In this document: positions 6,730 to 14,502 of the stretch, in pieces
Position numbering within the stretch: the stretch's first letter is position 1
How the letters are laid out: each line of letters opens with the position of its first letter
Origin: Planctomycetota bacterium
Lineage (GTDB): Bacteria > Planctomycetota > Phycisphaerae > WQYP01
Direction: 5' to 3'
DNA length: 14,502 bases
Assembly: GCA_021809365.1 (NCBI GenBank)
Contig: JAKBAC010000083.1
Coordinates: forward strand, 1 to 14,502
The notes under the pieces: generated by a model
What the model was told of the DNA's origin: nothing
What the model saw: the letters and a program-made list of their open reading frames with translations, nothing else
Database searches by the model: none
Made by a program: the position numbers and the translations under genes

Positions 6730-9195
6730 ATGGGATTGGAACTCATTTACACCTCGGCCAGGAAGGGGCTTAAGCCCGGAAGCGTGGGCTTTTGCACGGT
6801 GGCCATGTCGCGGCAAATGTCGTCTGCGCTGGCGGCTACGCTGGAATCCTTAAGCGGGTATCGCCATTTATACACTGCCGGAAATGGCGACTATGCGGAT
6901 AACCCGGTCAATTTTTGCCATTACCTCCTTGCCGACCGCGGGCGCGTGGCGCGGGTGATTGCACGCATTGGGGCGGCTCCCGCGGACTATACGGGCCGCA
7001 CCAATAAGCTGGCTCACTTCATGGTGTTGGATTCCGCGGAACTCCCCCTGGCCGGCCCCGCGTGGCTGCTGCAACGCCCCGGTTTGCTGCCGGAAGTGTG
7101 GCAGGGCGAGCCGCGCTGGATTGAAAGTCCGGCCGCGATTCCAAATGGTGATTCGGTTCCGGCGCGGTGTGCCGCCTGGCAGCGTGTTACCGGTGATGCG
7201 GGCTGGGCCGGTGAATTGCTGCGGCGATTTTGCGACCAGCCGGAGGCCCCGGTGCATATTGTGTGCAAACCCGGCACACCCACGCTGGAATTATTTGCCG
7301 AGGCATTGGCACTGTTGCCTGCGGCGGTGCGCTGGCAGATCGCGTTCAGCACGTATTTTACGGGCATTCAGGTGGCCGGGGTTAAGTGCCACTGGCGGGG
7401 CATCGTTGCGGGCACGGCCATGGCAGAGGGAGCGCTTGATGCAAAGTCGGTTATGGACCTAACGCGCCTGCCGGGGCGCGCACCAGATGGCCCGTGCAAT
7501 GTTGCAGCGCGCGACGGCACAATGATTGATCTTTCCGTGCTGCGTTCATCAGTGATTAAAGTGGAAGCACCGATCACGCTGGCCACGCCACCGGAATTGC
7601 CGGGCCGGAAGGCGGGTGGCGGCAGGCCCGCGGCGACGGGTCTTCTGGAACTTGCGCCATTAACGCCGGAACGCAAGGCGACGCGCTTTATTCACCCCCA
7701 TAATGTGGATCAGGCCGCTGATGGGCGGCACGCACCGCGGAGGCGGCGTTGGATTCTGCCGGTGATACTGGGGGTTGTGGCGTTTGTTATCCTGGCGATG
7801 GTGGGCACCGCCTTTTTGGCACGGCATTTGGGTTCTGCGCGGCAATTGCAGCAGGCCATGGTGGCTGTGGGAATCTCTGGTCATGGGAAGCCAGTGGCCA
7901 GTTCAGTTCCGACAAAGAAAAAGCCTGTGACATCGAAGAAACAAGCCACGCCTGCCCTCAAGAAAACACATTCCGCGTCGAAAAAATCGGGCAACGGTAA
8001 AAAAACACCGGGCAAAAACAAACAACTCGCGACACACGGGAAGGCAAATTTGGGCGGCACCCGGCCGCGTTCTGGAAAACAAACGCCCGCAACAACGAAT
8101 CACGCGAGCGTCCATCGCCCCCTCCAAGTGGTGGACCAGCCTATATTTGCTAAGCCAGCTTCTGGCCTTCTTCAGGTCGGCCCCCACGCCCCCACGACGG
8201 CCACGGTTAACGACATTGCAAGCTTTCGTGTGAGATTTCCGCCGCCAGCAAAAGCGGGGAGGCTTATTATCGGGGGAACTCCGGGAGTCGTGGCGGATAA
8301 ATGGTGCCGTGTTGGCACCTTACCGGCCAGCGGGGCCGCGATCGATGTGCGTTGGAAACCAAATGCTGAGGCTGGGGCTGGCGGGCTGGGCCTGGATTCT
8401 GTCAAATCGGACACGCTAGCCCGCCTCAACGTTACCAAAGCCGGAAAGCTAACAGTACGCCCGGGAAGCAGGCCCAGCGGGCCGGAGCTGACTTATGTCG
8501 AACAAATGGTGGTGGATGTGCGACTGAAAAACGGACGACTGGAGCGTATGCAATTCCTTCCGTCCGGTGGTAGTTCGAAGCATCCCAACCAACCACGGAT
8601 GATTCACTTGAATTCCACGACTGCGGCTGCCGTCGGGATTGCTTCCTCGCTCGGAGCATCTCCCGGAATTTGCCTGGTCATGGAATCTCTCCGCCCCTCG
8701 GGTTTTGGTCTCCAACCCCCTTCTGGCAAACGCAATACCTCCCCAAGCGTGTTCTCGTCCAGCTTGGGGCCCCGCGCCATCACCAATAAGAAGCCGCGGA
8801 TGCTTAGGTTCAGTATCGCTGGCGGGCAGGCACACAATAATTTCCAAGCGCTTTTTAGCGAGCTGAAGACGAGATTAACGTATTGGAGGGGGAAGGTCGT
8901 GTCCTGCGGAAAGGTTGTGAAGAGCGACGAAACTGGCGTGAAGCAAGAGGAAAAGTCACTTAAAGATCAGGGACTCTCCCGGAAGAAAATGAAAGAAAAC
9001 AAATATCTCAAAGGATTGAACAGCAATCTCACGCAAGCTCGGAACGAGCAAGCGACAGCTCAGTCGGGTGATGGAAGCGTCGCCGCGCAAATGAAGAAGC
9101 TAGAGGCACTAGAGTCCGTCACATTCCGCGTTGGGCTTTATCCCGGCGGGCCGGTACTGGAGCGATTCACGTTCGAAAGGGGGCCGGGTAAATGA
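6730..9195 (+). CDS. GAP1-N2-domain membrane protein with periplasmic domain
   Basis: Residues 1 to about 240 match the GAP1-N2 type domain (GTPase-associated protein 1) as I know it: YTSARKGLKPGSVGFCTVA (7-25), SGYRH (42-46), NPV (58-60), DYTGRTNKLAH (86-96), TGDAGWAG (154-161) and FSTYFT (206-211). Proteins of this family are encoded beside their GTPases and are thought to regulate or sense them. Here the usual middle and C-terminal GAP1 regions are not apparent. Instead there is a basic stretch, one membrane helix (341-364), a Lys-rich linker (about 385-460) and a domain of about 350 residues shared with the next gene, including VVDQPIFAKP, VVVDVRLKNGRLERMQFLP and LYPGGPVLE (803-811). Positive residues before the helix put the GAP1 part in the cytoplasm. 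The ATG at 6730 is forced by an in-frame stop upstream. It overlaps the next gene by ATGA. GAP1 call strong; the fusion is unusual. Confidence 0.8.
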   Translation: MGLELIYTSARKGLKPGSVGFCTVAMSRQMSSALAATLESLSGYRHLYTAGNGDYADNPVNFCHYLLADRGRVARVIARIGAAPADYTGRTNKLAHFMVLDSAELPLAGPAWLLQRPGLLPEVWQGEPRWIESPAAIPNGDSVPARCAAWQRVTGDAGWAGELLRRFCDQPEAPVHIVCKPGTPTLELFAEALALLPAAVRWQIAFSTYFTGIQVAGVKCHWRGIVAGTAMAEGALDAKSVMDLTRLPGRAPDGPCNVAARDGTMIDLSVLRSSVIKVEAPITLATPPELPGRKAGGGRPAATGLLELAPLTPERKATRFIHPHNVDQAADGRHAPRRRRWILPVILGVVAFVILAMVGTAFLARHLGSARQLQQAMVAVGISGHGKPVASSVPTKKKPVTSKKQATPALKKTHSASKKSGNGKKTPGKNKQLATHGKANLGGTRPRSGKQTPATTNHASVHRPLQVVDQPIFAKPASGLLQVGPHAPTTATVNDIASFRVRFPPPAKAGRLIIGGTPGVVADKWCRVGTLPASGAAIDVRWKPNAEAGAGGLGLDSVKSDTLARLNVTKAGKLTVRPGSRPSGPELTYVEQMVVDVRLKNGRLERMQFLPSGGSSKHPNQPRMIHLNSTTAAAVGIASSLGASPGICLVMESLRPSGFGLQPPSGKRNTSPSVFSSSLGPRAITNKKPRMLRFSIAGGQAHNNFQALFSELKTRLTYWRGKVVSCGKVVKSDETGVKQEEKSLKDQGLSRKKMKENKYLKGLNSNLTQARNEQATAQSGDGSVAAQMKKLEALESVTFRVGLYPGGPVLERFTFERGPGK

Positions 9196-10448
9196 AAAAA
9201 GAACTTGGCAATTTGATCTGGTTCGGTGCCGCAGCATTTGCATGCATGGTTGCGGCCAATTTGCCTTTGCCATCAACGGCGTTCGCACGATCCGTCGAGC
9301 CGCCAATTCCGGCCACGACGGCGGTGCAAGGCCAGCCAGTGGTCGGCCCGTTGGTCGTGATCAATAAACCGATCTTCGCAGCGCCTCAAGCCGGGTCGCT
9401 TCTGGTTTCCGCTAACCCGCACCCCGCCGACGGGAGTATTGTGGTTTCCGGAGTTAAACGGTTCCGGATTGTATTTCCGCCCGCAGCGGGCGGTGGGACG
9501 CTCTCGCTTGCCGGCCCTGCGACAAGTTCGCACGACGGATGGCACCTGCGTCGCTGGTATAAAACCCGTGATATTGGAACCGTTGCTGCCAGGTTGAGCA
9601 TCCGATGGCAGCCAGCCCGCAACGAAATGGGTTCCACGCCGCCGCCAATCCGGGCGGCCCACATCATTGTTGTTGGCGCAACCGGCACGGTTCGAATCAC
9701 CGCCGATTCGGTGCTTGGCCCCGGTGGCCGGGGTATCGGGCGTGGCCGAACGGCCTTGGAGCTGGTGGTGGTGGATGTGCGGCTGCAGAATGGGCGCGAT
9801 GAACGCATTCAATTTTTGCCCGTGGTGCCACCGGATCATACGGTGTTGCTGGGGCCGTCAACGCCATCTAAAATTCCGGTTCGCGTGCCGCAGGAACTCG
9901 CAGTGGCCGGAGCTGTACCGCAATTGTCACTGGTGGTTAAAGCATTCCGGGCGCGGAACGGCGAAATTTTTCACCTGCCCGGCCAAGGCACATCCACGGA
10001 TGGTCGCATTAAGGCGGTGTGGGTTAACCTGCTCAGTGGCGCACATCCGGAGCGGAAACCGGTCGCCAGTAAGTTGGGGCGACTGGAATTCACCCTCGAA
10101 GCTGGGTGCATCAACAATAACTACGCCCGAGACGCCCGCCTGGCTTCCCTTTACACCGCCCAGCTCCATTCTGACCTGGCGTCGCTTTCCAAGGAACAGA
10201 GTGCCGGGGATTATCGCGCAAAAAGGCTGGAGAGGGAGGCAAAAAACCTCCTGGCGATAATCGCGGCGCGGAGCAACCGATTACGCGCCCTTCGGCTGAT
10301 CGCGCTTGGTGTTGAGCTTTACCCCGGCGGCCCGGTGCTGGAAACTGTTACCTACACAAGGCCAAGGGCGGCGACGCAGCCGGGCACGCCGCGGCCCATC
10401 GCAACCCAACCAGCGGGAAAGAAACACGGTTCGGCGGCGGGATTTTAG
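9192..10448 (+). CDS. Exported paralogue of the GAP1 protein's periplasmic domain
   Basis: A signal peptide (MKK, hydrophobic core about 8-24, likely cut after the AFA ending at residue 32) precedes a domain homologous to the C-terminal part of the preceding protein over its whole length. Matching blocks are VVINKPIFAAPQAGSLLV, a segment rich in FPPA/G, VVVDVRLQNGRDERIQFLP, the LGRLEFTLEAG block, a charged helical segment (about 310-365) and ELYPGGPVLETVTY (375-388). The product should be periplasmic or secreted, while its paralogue is anchored. I do not recognise the domain; the alternation of hydrophobic and Gly/Pro-rich stretches suggests beta structure ending in a coiled coil. The 4-bp ATGA overlap with the preceding gene suggests coupled translation. 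The two domains could pair with each other or compete for a ligand (inference). No lipobox is seen. Confidence 0.7.
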   Translation: MKKELGNLIWFGAAAFACMVAANLPLPSTAFARSVEPPIPATTAVQGQPVVGPLVVINKPIFAAPQAGSLLVSANPHPADGSIVVSGVKRFRIVFPPAAGGGTLSLAGPATSSHDGWHLRRWYKTRDIGTVAARLSIRWQPARNEMGSTPPPIRAAHIIVVGATGTVRITADSVLGPGGRGIGRGRTALELVVVDVRLQNGRDERIQFLPVVPPDHTVLLGPSTPSKIPVRVPQELAVAGAVPQLSLVVKAFRARNGEIFHLPGQGTSTDGRIKAVWVNLLSGAHPERKPVASKLGRLEFTLEAGCINNNYARDARLASLYTAQLHSDLASLSKEQSAGDYRAKRLEREAKNLLAIIAARSNRLRALRLIALGVELYPGGPVLETVTYTRPRAATQPGTPRPIATQPAGKKHGSAAGF

Positions 10449-10466
10449 AATTCAAAAGGATTTTTT

Positions 10467-13385
10467 ATGGCTGAAGCACAAGAGGTAGTGGACAAGTTAC
10501 GTGATGTGCTGGTGGCACAGGATCAATCGGTGACACCGGAGCTGCGTGATCTGGCGGTCGGCTATGCGGATTTATGCCGGGCGGTTAATGATCGTATTCG
10601 GCGCTGTTCGCAATTGCTGCGGCAAAATCTGCGCACGGAAGCGGTACATCTGGCGGAGGCCAGCCCGAATGTTCTTGACCAGTTGACGATCCTGGATTTT
10701 CCAGGTCGCAATGACTGGCGGCAATTGTGCCTGCAATATGGCCTGCCGGAAGCGCCGGCGCTGGATATTGATTCGGCGGCGGCCATCAATGATGCGTATA
10801 CCGCGGTGCAGCCTATTGCCGTATTGCTGGCCAAACATCGCAGGCTGGCCATGGCAATGGCACCACTGCCGTTGCGGCTGGTGGTAATGCGGGAAATCGC
10901 CAAGCTGGATACCAACGCGACATTCTGGGCGGATGACATACGGACATTTGAAATCGCGCGGCTGGGGGAGATACGAAAAATCCTGACATCAGCCAACGTT
11001 GATTCACATATTCTGGAGAACCTGCAAAGTGAATTAAATTCCAATTTGTGGAGTGTTTCTATTCCGGCGGATATGACGCGCGATGTCAACGCCCGCGTGG
11101 AGAAATTCCGGGATGAAGAAGCACATCGCGACATGCAAAAATTGTTACCGGAACTGGATGCCGCGTATTCCGCCATGGAGGAAGAGCGCTGCCGGACATT
11201 GCTGGCAGATTGCGCGGTGGTTTTGCGGGGCCGCAGCCCGGCGGGGGAAGTCAAGGAGCGGCTGGAAGGTGTGCAGGCGTGGCTGCATGGTTTGGAACAG
11301 ACGCGAAACCAGCAGCGTGATTTTGAAGCCGCCTGCGTGCAACTGGAACAGGCCATTGATACGGGAAAGCCCACAGAAACTATCGAACAGGCATACAAAG
11401 CCACCACGCGATTTTCTCTGCCGCTGGCACCGGAACTCGAAACGCGTTACAAACAATGTATGGCCCGGCGGCAGCAGGAGGCCGTGCGCAAGCGAAAGAT
11501 GATCTATTTTACGGTGGCGGCGGCGGCGCTGGTGCTGTTGACGGCGATCGGGTTGTTTGCGTCTTTCACCATTCGCAGCCATGAAGCCAAAGGCTGGGAC
11601 CAGGTAATCAGGGCGGCCACGGCGGAGGTGACGCGTAAGGGGGATTTGGCGGACGGGCAGAAAGTTCTGGCCCTGCTGGCCAAACAGCCAACCGGGGTGC
11701 GGACCACACCGATGATCGCCGCGGATACGGGCAAGTTGCAGGCCGCGGTGGCAGCGGAACAAATCCGGGCGAAACATTTCAAGTCGCTTTATGCGCGGGC
11801 GGAACCCTTGCCGTTGGGCAGCGCGCAGGCCTTGCAGTTGATGTCGGCGGCGCGGGCGGTGGCGCTGCGTCCTTCGGAAAAGGCCGCGGTAAAAAAATGG
11901 TTCCGCCAGCATCACGCTTACGATCAGCAGCAGCAGGCGCTGCGTGACAGTGCGTTTAACCGTGCGGCCCGAAGTTTGCTGGATCGGATTGATTCCCGCC
12001 TGACCGCCACCGCGATTCGTAACAATCCCACGGCTGCCGATAAAACTTTGCGGCAGTGCCAGGCGGCGCTTGGTTTGCTGCAAGCGGCCAAGGGTATTAC
12101 GCCGGCGGTTTACAGCGCGGAGACAGCCTCGGTACAGGCCGAGTTGAGCCGCCGGAGTGCGGCGATTTCCAACATAATTTCCGATGATGCGGCCTACCGG
12201 CGAATTTTGACGCCACCGTTGACGGTTGGTGATTATATTGCGGCGCTGACCGCTTATCATAGCGCGCATCCGGACGGGCGCTATGACACCAAAGTGAAGT
12301 CTCTGATCGCCGCGGTTCCGACGATCCGGGCGGTAAAGGCATGGAGCGATCATCTCGCAAGCTGGGTGGGGAGCGTGCTTAACCCGGCACGAGGTGACGC
12401 CAAGACGCGGCTGGCGGAGATCAACAAATACCTGGCGGCGTTTCCCGGTTCACCACTGGCGGAAACGGCCAAACAGTATTCAGATTACCTTTCCCAGGGG
12501 TTGGCGGCCACTGCCGCAGCCGGACCATGGCTCGGGCAGTTTTCCGGCGTGCTGCATAATCGGTTGTTGCGCCGGCTTGATACATTTTCGACCACCCACG
12601 GTGAAATCTACTTTGTCTTACCCGGAACCAAGATCAGCGAAAATATGGTGAACGATGAGCAGATAATATCGTTTAAGGCTGTCACTTCCGCCGCCGCCGG
12701 CACTCGCACGGTTATTGATTTGCCTGTGGGTGTAAGGCTGACTACCAAAAAGCCCGTACGCAGTCCGCAGGCACGGTTGTCGCGCCGGTTGATTGATTCG
12801 CTAGGCGGCATGTCGTTTAATCAATGGAATACCATTGGCTTTGAGGAAATGCGTATTCTGAAAGCGTCCTCGGCCAGCTCGGTGGTCAAGGGCCTGCTGT
12901 TGTCGGATGTGCTGGTGCTCAACAAGCCGTTTCTCCCAGAAAATCAAGTCGCCGCCTTTTCCGCGGCGGCCCAACGGCTGGCTCATTTGCATCTGGAAAA
13001 TGTCAATTGGCTGGATCCCAACAAACCGGTCAGCGGAAGGATTGTCCGTGGCGTGGACCGGGCCTTTGGCAAGCTGCCCGATCTGGGGGTGGGCACGGCA
13101 CAAATCCGTGGTGCCAATGCGTCTTTGGCGAAAAGCGTAGACTTCAGGATTCATGCACTGGGAATCTGCCGCAGGGTGGCTGGTGCCATGACCATTCACT
13201 GTGACGTCACCACGCCACCGGCCAATGGTGACAGCGCCTGGGTGGTTGTGAATGCCGGCACCAAGGAACAACTGCAAAAGCTAGGCGTGATGCGCAACGG
13301 AAAATGGGTTTTAGCATTAACATCGGGTGTTGATTCGGGCATTGCCGACGGAACGCTGGTGTTTGTTACGTCCGGCGGAAAATAG
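10467..13385 (+). CDS. Large helical bitopic membrane protein, unknown function
   Basis: A 972-residue protein with three parts. The cytoplasmic N-terminal part (1 to about 344) is almost wholly helical and charged, with segments such as LDFPGRNDWRQLCLQYGLP and LLAKHRRLAMAMAPLPLRL; it has no P-loop or other catalytic motif I can see. A basic stretch (RRQQEAVRKRK) precedes one membrane helix (about 346-368). The outer part (about 369-972) is helical to about residue 680 and then looks like mixed alpha/beta to the end, where a compact C-terminal domain closes with WVVVNAG and GTLVFVTSGGK. AAAAGGA six bases before the ATG gives a clear start 18 bp after the preceding gene. From memory, similar proteins are common in planctomycetes near ExbB-like and GTPase genes. 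It may be the scaffold that carries the GTPase state to the envelope; this is inference. No family name assigned. Confidence 0.7.
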   Translation: MAEAQEVVDKLRDVLVAQDQSVTPELRDLAVGYADLCRAVNDRIRRCSQLLRQNLRTEAVHLAEASPNVLDQLTILDFPGRNDWRQLCLQYGLPEAPALDIDSAAAINDAYTAVQPIAVLLAKHRRLAMAMAPLPLRLVVMREIAKLDTNATFWADDIRTFEIARLGEIRKILTSANVDSHILENLQSELNSNLWSVSIPADMTRDVNARVEKFRDEEAHRDMQKLLPELDAAYSAMEEERCRTLLADCAVVLRGRSPAGEVKERLEGVQAWLHGLEQTRNQQRDFEAACVQLEQAIDTGKPTETIEQAYKATTRFSLPLAPELETRYKQCMARRQQEAVRKRKMIYFTVAAAALVLLTAIGLFASFTIRSHEAKGWDQVIRAATAEVTRKGDLADGQKVLALLAKQPTGVRTTPMIAADTGKLQAAVAAEQIRAKHFKSLYARAEPLPLGSAQALQLMSAARAVALRPSEKAAVKKWFRQHHAYDQQQQALRDSAFNRAARSLLDRIDSRLTATAIRNNPTAADKTLRQCQAALGLLQAAKGITPAVYSAETASVQAELSRRSAAISNIISDDAAYRRILTPPLTVGDYIAALTAYHSAHPDGRYDTKVKSLIAAVPTIRAVKAWSDHLASWVGSVLNPARGDAKTRLAEINKYLAAFPGSPLAETAKQYSDYLSQGLAATAAAGPWLGQFSGVLHNRLLRRLDTFSTTHGEIYFVLPGTKISENMVNDEQIISFKAVTSAAAGTRTVIDLPVGVRLTTKKPVRSPQARLSRRLIDSLGGMSFNQWNTIGFEEMRILKASSASSVVKGLLLSDVLVLNKPFLPENQVAAFSAAAQRLAHLHLENVNWLDPNKPVSGRIVRGVDRAFGKLPDLGVGTAQIRGANASLAKSVDFRIHALGICRRVAGAMTIHCDVTTPPANGDSAWVVVNAGTKEQLQKLGVMRNGKWVLALTSGVDSGIADGTLVFVTSGGK

Positions 13386-13416
13386 CAAAAGCGGGAAATG
13401 ATTAGGAGAAATTCAG

Positions 13417-14289
13417 ATGGCTGTTGAAACATACTTTGTACGGTTCAGGGGTAAGATAACCGGACCGTACGAAGTGGCCGGGTTACAACGCTTGGTGAAA
13501 CTGGGAATGTTGTCGCGCCTACATGAGGTATCAACCGATAAACTCAACTGGGCCTCGGCCACCTCTGTTCCAGGCGTGCTTCCGGAAACCTCCGCACGGG
13601 CGGCCACGGCCGGCCCTTCTGGTGCCGGGCCGGGCGATACGCCATCGGATAGCTACGAGATTACCGAGCCGTCGCGGTCCAACGATCAACCAGTAGCCGA
13701 GAGCGAAACCGCGCTACCGCAACCGGCATTTACTGGGCCGATGGTGGCATGCGGATCATGTGGAAGTGTGCTGCCCGCAGCGCAACTTTTCAATGATCGC
13801 GGGCGGTATATCTGCCCATCGTGCTACCAGCGCCAGGTACCTGGCGCACCACCGGCACGGCCACACACAACGGACGGAGGGCAACCGGCAGGCTATTTCG
13901 GCAGTGGTGTTGCGTCTCTGGTACTGGGAATTGCGGGAATCATCATCCCCACCGCTGGCCCGCTTTGCCTGGTTTTAGCAGTGCAAGCACGCGGCATGGC
14001 CGTTGTTTTCTGGGGCATTCTTCTGGTCGGGTTGGCATGTGCCATTGGGGCAACAGTCTTTGGGTCGGTGGCTCTGCGCGGCAATCGCAGGGCGAAGAGC
14101 CGCGACGGAAACGGTCTGGCCATTACCGGGCTGATTTTGGGGATCATCTCGCTGTCTGGATACGCAATGTGGTTTGTGTATTTGGTGCTTATATTCGTGG
14201 CGGCGGCGTTAAAGGCGGCCGCGGCGGCAAGCGCGGCAGCGAAAGCGGCGGCAGCCAAGGCAGCGGCGGCGCACCACGTTGTTCATTGA
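13417..14289 (+). CDS. GYF-like, zinc-ribbon membrane protein with DUF4190-like end
   Basis: The N-terminal domain (about 5-50) has the GYF_2 pattern: YFVRFRGKITGPYE (6-19), then VAGLQRLVKLG and a Trp at 45. Such domains usually bind proline-rich peptides or act as adaptors in bacterial membrane proteins. A flexible acidic linker follows, then a zinc ribbon (Cys112, Cys115, Cys133, Cys136) and three predicted membrane helices between about 165 and 268. The segment GNGLAITGLILGIISL resembles the DUF4190 family. The C-terminus is an unusual run of Ala with Lys (about 263-285) ending HHVVH. AGGAG (13404-13408) eight bases before the ATG is the best ribosome binding site in the window. It starts 31 bp after the preceding gene and is probably the last certain gene of the operon. 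It may recruit other components to the membrane (inference). Confidence 0.75.
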   Translation: MAVETYFVRFRGKITGPYEVAGLQRLVKLGMLSRLHEVSTDKLNWASATSVPGVLPETSARAATAGPSGAGPGDTPSDSYEITEPSRSNDQPVAESETALPQPAFTGPMVACGSCGSVLPAAQLFNDRGRYICPSCYQRQVPGAPPARPHTTDGGQPAGYFGSGVASLVLGIAGIIIPTAGPLCLVLAVQARGMAVVFWGILLVGLACAIGATVFGSVALRGNRRAKSRDGNGLAITGLILGIISLSGYAMWFVYLVLIFVAAALKAAAAASAAAKAAAAKAAAAHHVVH

Positions 14290-14300
14290 TATTTAGCCGG

Positions 14301-14502
14301 GTGTCAAACAACAGGCGGCTGTCCATAGATTCGCGTCTGGTGAGGAGCACGTTCCTGCCGGTGGGCCTGCCGACGGGTGTGGCGAGCGTGGGTTATACGA
14401 TTGACTTGACCGCATGTCGCCAGTGGATGGTGGCTACCTCTCCAACTGATGCTGCCGTCGCAAAGCGCGCGGTGCAAGCACACGCGGCTAAAAGGGGATG
14501 GG
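14301..14502 (+). CDS. Possible start of a further gene, cut by the window end
   Basis: From a GTG at 14301 a frame stays open to the last base (67 codons), beginning VSNNRRLSIDSRLVRSTFLP. It follows the previous stop by 11 bp, as expected for one more operon gene. No clear Shine-Dalgarno sequence precedes it, the frame is open upstream too, and a minus-strand frame is also open across most of the same stretch, so openness alone is weak evidence in GC-rich DNA. I do not recognise the product. Confidence 0.35.
   Translation, partial: MSNNRRLSIDSRLVRSTFLPVGLPTGVASVGYTIDLTACRQWMVATSPTDAAVAKRAVQAHAAKRGW

Noticed and set aside
6537..6773. Small gene of 78 codons between the GTPase and GAP1 genes
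   Set aside because: It has a TTG start with no ribosome binding site, overlaps the GAP1 start in another frame, and resembles no family; the stretch is better read as spacer or repeat.
8860..9110. Frameshift or foreign insert in the GAP1 gene, suggested by a local AG-rich, Lys-rich stretch
   Set aside because: The exported paralogue has a charged helical segment at the same place and both resume with the same LYPGGPVLE motif in frame, so this is a natural coiled coil.
11145..12353. Long minus-strand open frame of 402 codons inside the 972-residue gene
   Set aside because: It is very rich in Arg, Gln and Pro, a typical antisense reading of GC-rich coding DNA, and the plus-strand gene has a good start, clear membrane topology and operon context.

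Overview
The window carries a compact, divergently transcribed nine-gene locus, with a repeat-rich non-coding stretch on the left (1-442) and a possible truncated gene on the right (14301-end). The DNA is GC-rich. The protein style (several short zinc ribbons, a GYF-like domain, ExbB/ExbD-like proteins carrying extra domains, long proteins of no named family) suggests a member of the Planctomycetota, possibly Phycisphaerae. That placement is inferred from protein style and memory only; the window has no rRNA, tRNA or ribosomal protein gene to confirm it.

Left arm (minus strand, read from 5061 down to 443): a membrane protein with four cytoplasmic zinc ribbons; a MotA/TolQ/ExbB-type channel subunit with an N-terminal zinc ribbon; and two ExbD-like proteins with a nearly identical membrane helix, each followed by a long periplasmic coiled coil. 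The last three genes are tightly packed (3-bp gap, then a 4-bp ATGA overlap) and look like one ion-driven channel module with two different ExbD-type partners.

Right arm (plus strand, from about 5238 to 14289): a zinc-ribbon GTPase; a protein with an N-terminal GAP1-N2-like domain (GTPase-associated protein 1), a membrane helix and a periplasmic domain; an exported protein made of the same periplasmic domain; a 972-residue helical protein with one central membrane helix; and a GYF/zinc-ribbon membrane protein. The arms diverge from an AT-rich spacer near 5090-5190 that contains a perfect TTGACA facing the left arm.

Working model (inference): a cytoplasmic GTPase with its GAP1-type partner is coupled, through several bitopic proteins with large domains on both sides of the membrane, to an ExbB/ExbD-like ion-driven motor and to exported domains. 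GAP1 proteins and their GTPases are known from comparative genomics as parts of NTP-dependent conflict or signalling systems. The combination seen here, one GTPase, GAP1, ExbB with two ExbD-like proteins and paired anchored and free copies of one periplasmic domain, is the main candidate for an undescribed system. No nuclease, toxin, protease or other obvious killing effector is visible.
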